Source: Nageia nagi (lineage: Eukaryota; Pinophyta). From it: a DNA stretch of 64,000 nucleotides. Where the stretch lies: positions 52,452,001 to 52,516,000 of the forward strand of contig JBITNC010000001.1 of NCBI GenBank assembly GCA_050084985.1. The letters run 5' to 3'. Shown piece by piece: positions 9,641 to 21,155 of the stretch. How positions within the stretch are numbered: position 1 is the stretch's first letter; every line of letters starts with the position of its first letter. The translations under genes and the position numbers were made by a program. The notes under the pieces were generated by a model. It was not told where the DNA came from. It made no database searches and saw only the letters and a program-made list of their open reading frames with translations.

Positions 9641-12640
9641 ACTTATGTTGCTTCATTTTACTCTAAGTCTTGCACTTATTCTAATGATTGGATTGTTAAT
9701 TTTGGATGCACTAATCACATGTATTTCAAAAATGCTAAGTTTGAAAATTTTCACAACTATAAAAAAATGCAGTTGTGATAGGTGATAGTTTAATTCTTGA
9801 AGTTTAACATATTAAGAGTGTTTTTATATAAGGAAATATTCTTGAAAATGTGTTGTATGTGCCAAAACTCACTATGAACCTCCTTTTCATAATTCAAGTT
9901 GCAAGGAAAGGATACTCTTTTGAGTTTAATTTACACTCCTAGTGTATGAAGAAGGGACTTGCCACTTTGGTGAAAGGATCAATGAAAGATGATCTTTACA
10001 TTATGGATAAATCTCCTTCAAATATGTGTCTTGATATAAATGTTTGCTCAAAGGGAAATCTTTAACACCATAGGCTAGGCCATCTTAATCATAAGAGTAT
10101 TCAAGTTATGAAAAATTAAGAACTTATGGAAGGTCTGCCTACTATATCACCCACAATTGGCCTTTGTGAGAAGTGCATTCTAGGCAAGATGAATTGGTAA
10201 AAGTTTTCAAAAGATAAGGCAACAAGGACAAACACAACCTCTTCAGCTTGTGCATTTATATTTGATGGGTCCATTTTTGACTAAGTCTCTTGGGGGAGTA
10301 TCTTATGTATTGACCTTTATTAATAATTTTAGCAAGATGACATTTGGTTATCTTTTAGAGCACAAGGATCAAACCTTTGATAGGTTTCAATATTTCAAAG
10401 CCTTGGTTGAAAATCAATCTAGATTCAAAATCAATATGTTGAGATCTGACAATGGGGGCAAGTCTAATAGCAATGATTTTAATAATTATCATTCTAAATA
10501 TGAGATCAAGAGACACTTTACAATCCCTTACACCCCTCAATAGAATGGTGTAGATGAAAGAAAGAATAAAACTATTCAAGAAATGATAAGATATATGTTG
10601 GGAGATCTTCGTAACTTCTTATGGGGTGAAGTTGTAGATACTACAATTCACATATTAAATAGGTGTCCTATAAAAGAAATTGAAGGTAAAACTCCATATG
10701 AAGCATGGACAAAAAAGAAACCTAAAATCTCTTACTTTAAAGTCTTTGGCTATGATGCTTATGCCTTTGTTATTCATAAGAAAAGGAAGAAGCTAGCTAA
10801 GAGATCTGAAAAATGTATTTTTGTAGGCTATGATAATCATCATAGAGGCTATAGGCTATATCAACTGTCTACACAAGAAGTATTTGTTGCAAGGTATGTG
10901 AAGTTTAATGAACTTTCTGATGAATCTATTTCTTGTGATAACCAAGATAAGGATGATGACTCTTCTATTGCACCTACATCGATGGATGTCAATGTGGATA
11001 TGTCACCTCAAGAACAAAACTTACCAACACAAAGGATTACAATAAGTATACCTCTTAATAAATTCTTATTTACTAAAATTAATAATCATACTCAGCCTTA
11101 ATACTACAAAGAAGTTTCCAAGCATGAGTGTTGGATGAAAGTGATGAATGTAGAGTATGAAGATTTGATGAAAAATTAAACTTAGGATTTGGTTCCTTAT
11201 TCTAATAAAATAAATATGATTGGTAATAAATGGATTTGCAAATTCAAATATAATTCATCTAGAGAGATTGAGAAATTCAAAGCAAGGTTAGTTGTAAAGG
11301 GTTTCACTCAAAAATATGAAGTTGATTATGAGGAAGCCTTTGCTCTTGTGGTAAAAATGCCTACTATTCAGGTAATCCTTGCTCTTTTAGCCACTTAAAG
11401 ATGGAAAGTTTTTCAACTTGATGTCAAGAGTGCTTTTCCCAATGGTAACCTATATGTGGGATATACATAAGCAAGCTAGTTGTGGAAGGTAAAGAGTCAT
11501 TTATGTGCAACCTAAGGAAGACTTTTTATGAACTTAAGCAAGAACCTAGAGCCTGGTATAAAAATATTTTAGGATACTTTGAGGACATTGGGTTTTCTAA
11601 TTGCTTCTTCAACTTTGATATTTATATGCTCAACTAAGGACAAGACTTGGTCTTGATTCTTCTCTATGTGGATGATCTATTAATTATAGGAAATAATATT
11701 GAAATCATCCAAGAGTGCATATCCAAACTCAAGGAAACTTTTGAAATGATCGATATCGATCTAATGCACTACTATCTTGGTATGCAAGTGTACCAATACA
11801 AAGATTGTACTTATCTTAGTCAATCTAAGTATATCTTTGATATCTTGAAAAAAATTAGAATGGAGGAATGCAAACCTACTGCAATCCCTGTCTCTTCTAG
11901 AATCACTATTTCTCTAAGGTCCAAGTCTTAGTTGGCATATGCTATGGCTTACAAACAACTCATTGGTAGTCTTCTTTATTTGACTATCTCTAGGCCAGAT
12001 ATTGCCTTTGCTATCAATTTGATGGCTCACTTTATGCAAACATTATATGTTGAGCACTTTAATGTTGTTAAGCAAATATTGAGGTATGTTGCGGGCACTA
12101 GAGATCTTGCTCTCAAGTATGAAAAGTTGCCCTCTTTTGTTCTCTTAGGATTCTCAAACTTTGACTATGGGGGAGATAGAGATGATAAAAAGTCAACTTA
12201 TGCTTATGTATTTAGCATTTATTCTAGTGCTATCTCTTAAGCTTATAAGAAGCAACCTACTACTGCTCTCTCCACCACAAAAGTTGAATATCATGCAATG
12301 TCAGTTGTAGCTCAAGAAGCCATTTGGTTGAGGTATCTTTCGAAAGAAATTGGGTATGAGCAAGTTCACCCATATCAAATTTTTATAGATAATTAATTAG
12401 CTATTGGTTTGGTCAAGAATTCTATTTTTCATAAAAGAATGAAACATGATGAAATCCAAGCTCACTTTATTAGGGAGAAGGTTCTAGATGGTCTTCTACA
12501 CTTGCAGTATTATCCATCAGTTCTAAACTCTATTGATTTGTCCACCAAGCCCCTTATTGAAGCTTAGTTATATAATATTAGGGAGTCTATTAGGTTGGTA
12601 AAGTTACCTTCAAAAAGGGAGTAAATATTAATTTCTTGTT
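9641..12640 (+). pseudogene. Copia-1 pol: protease, integrase, RT, RNase H (pseudogene)
   Basis: Domains in order: protease site WIVNFGCTNHM (normally a D-S/T-G triad, here NFG) at 9685-9720; pre-integrase LGHLNHKSIQ and GLCEKCILGKM (10075-10190); integrase with TFGYLLEHKDQTF, MLRSDNGG and IPYTPQ followed by a TAG (10250-10543); the integrase C-terminal part VFGYDAYAFVIHKKRKK to 11098; RT with NKWICKFKYNS and intact LYVDDLL (11665-11676); RNase H with KSTYAYVFSI (to 12240) and EYHAMSVVAQEAIW. One frame change lies between 11398 and 11647. Several in-frame stops look like CAG, CAA or TGG turned into TAG or TAA. Not functional. Confidence 0.92.
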
Positions 12641-13813
12641 GAATCCATTGTAAGTTCTTCCTTCTTAATACAGTTGGCACTTTTTATTGATTTGTATACT
12701 TTATTTATACATTCCTCTATTTAATAACTATAAGTATGGGATTTGAATCTTCATGATGACTTGTAGGGTACCACAAATCACATCACATTATATTAAGAAG
12801 AAAATTATTAATGCAACAACTACAACTCTATTTATTTAACTTTGTTCTCCAGATTTCTTCACTAGCTGCTACAGAAGCTTTGTTGTGCACACTTTGACAG
12901 TTTCTTATGGTAGTGAAGTTATCCTCAAGGGGAAGTGAAGGTTTAATTCTTGCTGAATTCATATCTATGGTGATAAGTTCATCCTTAGGAGGATATTTTT
13001 CTGTATAGTGTTGATCTTTATGTTTACTTTTTTGGTTAGTTTGCTCTACAGAGGAACTATTTTAAGACGATTATGTACACCTTTTGGTTAGTTTGCTCTA
13101 TAAAGGAACTTATGGCATATTTTTTTTTTATTTTGATAGGTGAGCATTTTATTATTTACCTTTGTGGTTAGTTCACTCTATAGAAGAACTATTTTTTAAA
13201 CAAATGATGTATACCTTCATGGTAAGTTTGCTCCGCATGAGGAATTTATGGTACTCTTTGCTAGCACTATTCAGTTATCACTATGTGAGAAATCAGTATG
13301 TGCATTTTTGCACTATTTGATTATCCATATGTGAGGAACTCATATGTGTTTATGCTCTACTTTTGATCAACACATGTTTTATATACACAACAAGTGATTA
13401 TGAGTATTGGTTTGGCATCTTTGTGATGACTTATAGGGCATCATTGATAAGTTTATGGATGACATTAATTAGTTTATTTACATCATGTTGATATGAATGT
13501 TTATCTAATGCATCAAATTGATCTTATTTTATGAGATGCTTGTAACAGTGCAGGTTACTTTGGATGGTAGGCTCATGAAGGCTCACATGAAAACTTGTTA
13601 TTGTTCAATTACTCAATACAGTGAAACCAGTTATGGTTAATGATTGTATTGTAAACCATTTTGTAAAATGGTAATGTAGTGAGTCTCAAAATAAGATTTT
13701 GCTTACTTCTCAAATATGTAAAATGTTCTCATCTTCACTTGTATCTCTATGGAGGAGGACTCTCTCTTTCTTCTTTCTTTTATGCTCTATCTCAATATTA
13801 CCTTAAGGGAGAG
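12641..13813 (+). other. Copia-1 3' untranslated region with degenerate repeats
   Basis: Non-coding. The phrase GTTAGTTTGCTCTAYAGAGGAACT recurs at about 13030, 13085 and 13165 in diverging copies, and a TATGTGAGGAACTCATATGTG phrase follows near 13330. The 3' region of Copia-D (55320-56109) has the same kind of repeat, so this is a family trait. It ends in the polypurine tract before the 3' LTR. Confidence 0.7.
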
Positions 13814-14254
13814 TGTTAGAATTTGTAATGTAATAATGTGAATTAATATTATTTCAATGTAATCTTTTAAATACTTAAAGTATCATTAGATACCTTTAAG
13901 TTTTTAATAAATATAATATTAAGAAACCTTAACCTTACCCTTGGATAAAAGGGAGGTTAAGGTGGAGATTTTGTCTTATAAATAGAGGGTCTTCCCTCTT
14001 GTAAAAAACACAAGTTTAGAGAGCAAAGTTATGCTCATAGATTTTAGAAAAGATAGGAGAAGATTTTGTAAGAGTTATCTTTAATTATTAAGAGAATCTT
14101 GGTTAGTGGATGTACTCCCAAGGAGGGAGGAACCACTTTACTACTTATGTTCTTTGTGAGATTGATTTATGGTTTTATGCTATTATGTTGATGTTGTAGT
14201 TCTTCAAAAGATCTTGGTAGTTTAGGATTTACTTGGATAGGGTTAGATCCTACA
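13814..14254 (+). repeat. Copia-1 3' LTR
   Basis: Begins TGTTAGAATTTG and ends GATCCTACA. TATA box TATAAATA at 13977-13984. Full-length partner of 6996-7435. Confidence 0.95.
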
Positions 14255-15007
14255 CAATGTAGGTCATATGATAATGAAGGATGGATATTTGTGATACAAA
14301 ACAATAAATAACAATAATAAAAATGTACACACATAATATGACACAAGTATTTATAGCACTAAAATCATAATGTAGGTAAACATCCACCTTAAACTTGACC
14401 AAAAAATGATATGCAATCATAGTAGGCTATTCAATTTAAAATATATCCTCAATAATATCTAAAACTCTTGATGATCAACTCCTATAAGCTCTCCAATATT
14501 CTCTAGCCTCAACAACAACTAAAAAATTACCAAAAATTATCAACGACCCTTCCACTATCTTTCTTATGAAGTTTTAACTTTTATTCCTCTATATTGTTGA
14601 AGAAATAACATCGTACAATTTGTATACTAGTAAGATATCTATTAGCTAGGGCCCTTGCACCATTCTCTAGTAGGTGTTTGCAAATGCCTTATATTTGTAA
14701 TTAAAACATAAATTATCAAAGATAAGGATAATAATTATGTAATTATGTAAGATACAAAAGGAACCATTGTGCTCCTCATCATTTTCAAGTTAAGCAAGTC
14801 TATCTATTAGGGCCCTTACACCATTCTATATTAGGTGTTTGTGAATGCCTTCTATCTAGATCATCCTACACATTTGTGTGCCTATGATTTTATTTAGTAA
14901 ATGATGTTATATATTAATTAGTAATGTATTTTGATGTTATTTAGTAAATATTGATGTTATATCTCTAATTTTGTTTACTTTCTTCTAGTGATCACCATTT
15001 ACCACAT
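14255..15007. other. CACTA interior, AT-rich, with a diverged duplication
   Basis: A 50-55 bp segment (TATCTATTAG, then GGGCCCTTGCACCATTCT, then TAGGTGTTTG) occurs at 14636-14690 and again at 14801-14850 with several differences. No coding signal otherwise. It lies upstream of the second CACTA gene and could hold its promoter. Confidence 0.6.
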
Positions 15008-16662
15008 ATGGGGTGCAAAAAGAAGAGTGATAAAGATAAAGATAAGGGCAAAAGAAAACCATAAGAAAAGGATACAAAAAAAGAGAAAGATGAAATTATG
15101 AAAATAAAAAAAACACTTGTAAGTATCCATATGTATTATGTAATATCAATGCAATTTTAAATTATATCATATATATTTCATTAAGTAGGAAATGCAATCA
15201 CTTATTTTTTTTAATTCATTAAATAGACAAGGAAGTTAAAGGGGGTTGTTGCATATGCTAAACATATGTTTAGCCAAGATGAGTTGATGTCGATTGTTAG
15301 GGTTGACAAGGCTAAAGAAGAATTGCAGAGATCTGACATCACTTGTTTAGGTAATTATTTATAATTAATTAGTTAATTTATTAAGAAGTAATACAAAATT
15401 ATTTTGATTTATATTTTGAAGCATAATTTCAATCAGTTTCCATACAATATATGATTTTAGTAGAGTCACTCAATCAACAATCCTTATTGATGACTCAAGG
15501 CTCCATAAATCTTCAAATTTTTGTGAGGAAGAATGGAGAGGTCCTAAAAGATGAAAATGGTAATAGTTTTAGTTTGAAAAATATAAATTTATATATTGAT
15601 TAGAAGTATATTGATCATTTACTAATATGATTTTGACTATTTTTTAGGTAAACTATTCTACAAATTTTTTCAAAATGTTGCAATAGAAGAAATTGTAGAA
15701 ACTCTTGATAGACCATGGAAGAAATAAGATGACTTTGATATGTATTTATTTTTATTTTTTATGTAATTTTTTTGTATGTATGTGTTGCTTTCGTTAATTT
15801 AATATTTCAAGAGACTAAAACTAATTTGTTATAATTTGTATTTTTGTAGAAAAAAGAGAATAATAACAAACTTGAAACATGAATTTGGTGAAGGGTGGAG
15901 CGAAAAGAAAGTACTTCAGCAAGAAGGCTTGAATATGAAAAGGGTTGGAGATTATGTCAAATGAAAAGTGATAAAACTTCCCCTTGACCAAGGAACCCTA
16001 ACACAAAAACTATTTGATGTCCATAAGAAGGCATGGATCAATATTAGCATATCCATTTATTATTTAAACTTGATTAATTGATTATTTTAATATAATACTA
16101 ATTAATTATTTCATAATAGGGTTTGGAAGATGCTACTTAAGAAAGTAGATGAGGTAGAAAAAAGGAAAGCATAAGGCTTGGAGATGTCGCAAGAAAAAAT
16201 GTCAAAGTCTTGACTTACCAAATTGGAACGTAATACTATGCATCGAGCGAGAAGTGGAGGGGCAAAGATTATGGAAGCCCGATTTGTGAGTATATTTACT
16301 ACATGTAGTGATTTTCAATGATATAGGTAAATGGTTTTTAATATAGTACTAATTAACTTTTTTTTTGTAGTTGACAGATTGCAATCAATTTTCTAATGCT
16401 AATGAACACCAATATGACATCACATATGGTTACCAAGCATTGAGGGACATGCTGAATACTAGTGTAAGTAATTTTAATTATTTTAATTAAAAAATGCATA
16501 TCATGAATTTCTTGTAGGTGATGCATATATTTTGTAAGTTTAATTTTATGCACACTAATATTTATTTTCTTATTATTTGCAAGCGAATACTGCATTGCAG
16601 GAGGCAGGGGGTGCATCGCATGTGAGTGCATTAGAGGAGAGTGATTCATCATTTACTTGAGA
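15008..16662 (+). pseudogene. Second CACTA gene: decayed multi-exon gene, possible TNPA-like partner
   Basis: A chain of short open segments is joined by GT-AG borders with matching phase: 15008-15118, 15227-15350, 15437-15559, 15648-15741, 15850 to about 16050, 16120-16285, 16371-16463 and 16601 to about 16662. The start is ATG GGG TGC, then a Lys/Asp-rich tract. Later segments read YAKHMFSQDELMSIVRVDKA, LVESLNQQSLLMTQGSINLQ, LKHEFGEGWSEKKVLQQEG, SGGAKIMEARF and YDITYGYQALRDML. About five in-frame stops (TAA, TGA) fit CAA or CGA changed by C-to-T. The donor after about 16050 is unclear. I do not recognise the family. Position beside a TNP2 transposase suggests the regulatory or end-binding partner of the CACTA element, but this is inference. 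Confidence 0.6.
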
Positions 16663-17279
16663 TGTGAGATTCAATAATTTTTTTTAGGATGAGCTGACAC
16701 ATCCTAGTAGGGCATACAGGAGCCAACATGTCAACCAGGGCATAAACATTATAGTGGAATAGGTAGTGGCTCAAGTAGTAATCAGGTGGTGATCATTCAA
16801 GTGATGGTAGTGAGTTGAAGGTAATGAGTCTAGATCTAGCAATGACATTTATTGAGGATTAGTAGTTGTACTATCATTTTGTACTCATGATGCAGATAGT
16901 ATTTATATTGTATCATTTTTAAGATATCATATGGATGTATTCACATAAACCTATATATCATTTTGATGTATTTTTATGTATACATGTATAACATTTTGGT
17001 GTATTCAAATGTCTATATGTATATTATTTCAACATATTTTGATGTGGATGTTATCATGATTTTGTCAACCCATATTTTGGTGTATATATTTTAGCATAAT
17101 TTATTGTATTTTTATGAAATGTTATTAGCATATGATCATGTATCAAAATAGGTTTAGCATATGATTTGCAAATTATTTTATCGTACTATTGATGAAATAG
17201 GCATTTTATTTTGATGTATAGTTAACATTTCAATGGAAATGAAAATAATAATATAAAATATTATGAATCAATATTTTTT
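16663..17279. other. CACTA interior: further possible exon, then AT-rich 3' region
   Basis: After an acceptor-like TTTTTTTTTAG near 16687, a segment reads ELTHPSRAYRSQHVNQG and may continue the second gene. From 16900 the DNA is a loose minisatellite of TTTTGATGTATTTTTATG-like phrases with no coding signal. Confidence 0.4.
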
Positions 17280-17649
17280 TGTAATTTCCAGACAAAAATG
17301 ATGTAGTTTTAGATGTAAAAAATGACATAATGGAAAAAATTGATGCAAAAAATGATCCTTTTGGACTCAAAAATTTATGCAATTTTAGACTCCTTCAAAT
17401 GCAAAAAAGAAGCAATTTTAGACACATTTAGACACCAAAGTTGATGCAAAATTAGACACCTTTAGATGTAAAAAACCATCACAAAAACTAGCTTTAAGGA
17501 CACAAAAAATGACACGACAAGTGGAAAAAAAAGGATGCAATTTTTGACATGCAGTTTGTATCCTTTTTTGCATTGGAAAAATGGAAAATGTAAAAATAAA
17601 TAACAAAGTTTATATGAAAAAAAGGATGCAAATCCCCTTTTAGGTAGTA
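17280..17649. repeat. Right subterminal repeat block of the CACTA element
   Basis: Many GATGCAAA/TTTGCATC motifs in both orientations. It ends in ATGAAAAAAAGGATGC... (17614-17634), the exact inverse of 724-744, then CTTTTAGGTAGTA. Beyond it the copia protease frame resumes. Confidence 0.7.
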
Positions 17650-17935
17650 ATGTAACATACAATGTGTCATGTATCAACATGATCTTATCAATCTTTGATT
17701 TGAAAGCAAAGGAACCTCTACCAATAATATTAACTTGATTACTGTTATCAAATCTTACTTTTCCAATGACATTATCCTTGAGGTTGATAAAAAAGCTCTT
17801 ATTTTTGATCATATGATTGGAACAACCATAATCTAGATACCAAATCTGATCATCAACAACTTCAAAATTACTATACATAAAAAATAAGTTGACATCACCA
17901 CCAGACCCTTCAGTGAAGTTGGATTTCTATTACTT
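17650..17935 (-). pseudogene. Copia-0 protease fragment (right piece of the split element)
   Basis: The minus strand reads WYLDYGCSNHM (17810-17845), the copia protease site with DSG changed to DYG, then GKVRFDNSNQVNIIGRG and HDTLYV. The last is the standard end of the protease region before the pre-integrase domain. The frame then runs straight into the CACTA end. The missing continuation is at 1-707. Confidence 0.85.
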
Positions 17936-18800
17936 CTTTTTCTTAAAACATTGTTGTTTCATGTGATCATCCTTTCCACAAAAGTCACAATGTTGTAAAT
18001 ATGAGCTCTAGCTTTGATTGGATGATTGTTCATCTAAGAAACCTCTTCCTTTACCACAATCACATCCACCACGACCTAACCATGACCTCTATAAGAATCT
18101 AAACTAGAGAAAGTATAAGGTTGATTATTCATTCTCATCTTGCCTTAGAATGCTTGATCAAGGTACTAATACATGTCTTTGATCCTTTTATCATAGGTAT
18201 ATAAGCTTCCAAGAAACTCAATTAAAGTGAGAACTAGGATAGGTTATTATACTCCTCTTTTGCAATGGTGATGGGACAAAAACACAATGGAAGGCTTCTA
18301 AGAACCTTTTCAATAATTTGGGTGTCACTAAGAGCCTCACCATCAGAATGAATGGTATTGAACAAATTTTTAACTTTGTTCATAAAGAACTCAATGGTAT
18401 CACTATTAACCATTTTGAGAGATTCAAAGTCTCTTTACAGCATTTGCAGCTTGGTGACTTTTACCTTTGTACAACCCTTATAGGAACACTCAAGCATTTC
18501 CCAAGCTTCCTTTGAAACTTTGCATTCTACTATCTTAGGAAAGAATGAAACATCGATCCCACTTTGTAATGCAAAAAGAGCTTTTGCATCCTTCTTTCTA
18601 GTTTCCAACATCTCCTTCTTCTAATATGTTATGAGTAGTGCAAATATCACTACATCTACTTTTGTATAACCTTAGGAGATAAGATTCCATAGGTCTTGAG
18701 AGATGAGAAAAATTCTCATTCTAATGATCAAATATTCAAAGTGTTTGCCATTGAATACAAGAATAAAAAACTGAGGGGAATTTCCATTTTTTGGATTTAT
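17936..18800 (-). pseudogene. Copia-0 gag (UBN2) pseudogene with intact zinc knuckle
   Basis: On the minus strand an intact CCHC knuckle CDFCGKDDHMKQQC lies at 17948-17989. Upstream is the UBN2 gag core: FNGKHFEYLIIRM near the N-terminus, KEAWEMLECSYKG, then DFESLKMVNSDTIEFFMNKV and DTQIIEKVLRSLP. These match the usual copia gag blocks in order. Gag packages the RNA and forms the particle. Stops interrupt the chain between knuckle and core. Confidence 0.85.
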
Positions 18801-18981
18801 TTAACCTAATAAATAGAAGAGATCTAATACTAATTGAAGAATTTGAAGTATTGTAGTCAACAAAATAATTATCGTGATCAAATCTAAAGTAGTCAAGATC
18901 AAACTAAGTTGTTATATAAAATAATAGAATTATTGTGATTAGGAATAATGCAAAAGATGAATTATCATACTTTGATACTAA
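18801..18981 (-). other. Copia-0 leader and primer-binding site
   Basis: The plus-strand text CTTTGATACTAA at 18970-18981 is the complement of TTAGTATCAAAG, a decayed TGGTATCAGAGC primer site. It implies that the 5' LTR of Copia-0 begins at about 18982 and extends rightward. Confidence 0.6.
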
Positions 18982-20500
18982 TGACATCATTATGAGCTTT
19001 TTCTCTATGCATTTAGATACCTAAAAATTATTTGTTCATCTAGCTTAGGTGATTCACAATGATTTGAACGATCCCGTAGTTCATCGAGATCCTATCAACC
19101 CTCCATCTTGTCTCAACCCCATTCATGTGATTGATTTATAACTTATTATAGCTATCCTATGCACTCAAAATTATCTACTCAAGCTTTTGGCCTCAAGCCT
19201 TTCATTTGGAGCTTGACCCATCATTTTCAAAGGCAACAAAAAGAGGATTTTTATCCTCATCTTGCAAGAAACCTTGGGTAACTCATGTGGCTTTAGTTTT
19301 TGTGGTAATTATCATTACTTTGATTTTTTTTTGTAGGTTTTGAGAGAACATTCAAGAGCTCACATAATATATCCTTTTTGGGTTATCATTGCTATTTTGG
19401 TGCATGGTTTCATAGTAGTATTTTCTAAGCTAGTCTCTTGTAGACTTAGGCTAGAATAGGTTAGTTTAGTTGATATTCTTAGTTATTCCATTTTAATATT
19501 ATGCTAGCTTGAATTTTAGGCATTATGATATATTATAGTGCCTTGTTGATTCAAGGTTTGGAGGCTTATAAGTTATCTAACTACATTTGCATGTTTCTAG
19601 GGTATTAAGGACCTAGAACCTAGAAGCCTCCTCTTGTCTCTTATTTTCAAGGTTATTTAGAGTCTTGGGTGTTGCATAAAAAAGAAACCCTACCTACATT
19701 TTATTTTATTATCATCATCTAATCATGTTTCAAGCAATATTTTAGATAATATTATAGTGTGGGCCTTTCCTAGAGGGGAGGGACCCCAAGTGTGGGGTCT
19801 CATAGGTCCTTGCACCCCCCTTTTAGAAGTTTACAAATTGGAGATCACGGTGGGACCTCCCTTGGTCCAAGATTTGCAATCATAGAGAAGTTTTATAACC
19901 TTTTATCCTTGTTTTTATTTGTTATCTTTGACCCTTTATTTCTACATTTTTGAATATCCATGTATACTGACTCAATCTAATTATTTTAGGGATCATTCTT
20001 GGCTGATGAAAACTTAAAAATATTAAAGTACAAAAGCTAGCAGAATGGTAGTTGATTTATTATAGGTTGGTTGATAAAGTCTATCCAATATTTAGCATAT
20101 TTATTAGGGTTTATATGCAAAAATTATCAACCAATTTTCATCCAGTCGATTTCTTTTTTCTATCTGATTTACTCTACACTAGTTAGGATTATTTTAGGGT
20201 TTTGAGCTAGTTTATTTCATTTCTATGTGTTAATAGATGCCCCACTTTGGATGTGAAATTGAAAGAAACATGAGGTGAATTGAGATTTTGCATTCAAAGT
20301 AAAAACATAATATCATAGCAAAAAATTTGACAAGTAATGATAAACACTAACCATCCTAAATTCAAGCAAAATCATGACAAAGCTTGTTAGTACTAGATAT
20401 GGGTTGAGAAAACTCCCTTTTGTAATATTTTAGGCACACTTGCCCCCTTGCCTTTGCTGATATATGGAGGCCATAGGTGGTCCCCTCTACCAGTATATCT
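18982..20500. other. Unassigned: probable Copia-0 5' LTR, then unrecognised DNA
   Basis: The stretch begins TGACATCATTATGAG right after the Copia-0 primer site, so at least its left part should be LTR. The second LTR is outside the window, so its length cannot be set. A GC-richer phrase (GAGGGGAGGGACCCCAAGTG) lies at 19775-19800. No coding or RNA gene seen. Confidence 0.4.
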
Positions 20501-20514
20501 GATAATCTTGCCAT

Positions 20515-20660
20515 ACCACTGATGACTCATGATAACAAGCCTGACCACACACATACACAAGACAATGACTTGACAAACAACATGACCACACATGACGACA
20601 CAACAATAACACAACAAGACAACATGACAACACACTGACCACACATGACCACACACAGGG
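20515..20660. repeat. Imperfect CA-rich minisatellite
   Basis: Repeated words ACACATGACCACACA, ACAACAAGACAACATGAC and similar. The minus-strand open frame across it (CGHVWSVCCHVV-like) is an artefact of this composition. Confidence 0.8.
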
Positions 20661-21140
20661 GAGAGCTAAGTTCTACACAACTACAATGGAAGCTGAAACT
20701 TCACACCAAGAGGTATGCTGCAGTTGCATAAGAACCGAACTCTGCAAGATATATGGGAGCTGAAACTCCACCAAGAGGCATGATAAGCTGATAACACATG
20801 ACAACACACTGATGAGAGCTAAGTTCCATACAATTGCAATGGAAGCTGAGACTTCGCACCAAGAGGTATGCTGTAGCTGCATAAGAATCAAACTCTGCAA
20901 AATAGATATATGGGAGCTGAAACTCTGCCAAGAGGCATGATAAGCTGATAACACATGACAACACATTGATGAGAGCTAAGTTCCATACAACTGCAATGGA
21001 AGCTGAGACTTCGCACCAAGAGGTATGCTGCAGCTGCATAAGAACCGAACTCCGCAAAATAGATATATGAGAGCTAAAACTCTGTGCCAAGGGGCATGAT
21101 ATGTGATATGTGGGAGCTGGAACTCTGCACCAAGAGGCAT
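20661..21140. repeat. Three tandem copies of a roughly 155-bp unit
   Basis: Units start GAGAGCTAAGTTC at 20661, 20814 and 20971 (spacings 153 and 157). Each contains GGAAGCTGARACTTCRCACC, AAGAGGTATGCTG and a GGGAGCTGAAACTC phrase. The last copy decays into shorter echoes. Long minus-strand open frames here are repeat-driven. Confidence 0.92.
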
Positions 21141-21155
21141 GATATATGATAAAAG

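Larger units (their letters stand above)
6996..14254 (+). mobile_element. Copia-1: complete Ty1/copia element, inactive, inside the CACTA element
   Basis: LTRs of 440 bp (6996-7435) and 441 bp (13814-14254) start TGTTA and end TACA. The 5' LTR is followed by a primer site, and the 3' LTR is preceded by the purine run AAGGGAGAG (13805-13813). Flanking pentamers CCATG (6991-6995) and CAATG (14255-14259) look like a target duplication with one change. By eye the LTRs differ at about 40 sites, so roughly 90 percent identity and an old insertion. The order gag, protease, integrase, RT, RNase H is that of Ty1/copia. Its proteins and LTR layout closely match Copia-D and Copia-E, so the three belong to one family. 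Confidence 0.92.
708..17649. mobile_element. CACTA (En/Spm) DNA transposon, nested in Copia-0 and itself interrupted by Copia-1
   Basis: Three facts define this unit. First, the copia protease frame stops at about 17650 and its continuation reappears at 707. Second, 724-744 and 17614-17634 are perfect 21-bp inverted copies (GATTTGCATCC..., with TAGTATGCAAAAG outside it at 708-720 and the related CTTTTAGGTAGTA at 17637-17649). Third, the interior carries a TNP2/DUF4218-type transposase. The terminal pentanucleotide looks like an eroded CACTA (TAGTA on the left, TACTA on the complement of the right). I could not recognise a 3-bp target duplication, and about 15 codons of host protease seem to be missing, so the exact ends are approximate. 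Without Copia-1 it would be about 9.7 kb, a normal size for an autonomous CACTA element. Confidence 0.75.

Noticed and set aside
20393-21090. Three long minus-strand open frames
   Set aside because: They follow CA-rich and 155-bp tandem repeats; their proteins are repeats of the same words in shifted frames and match no family.
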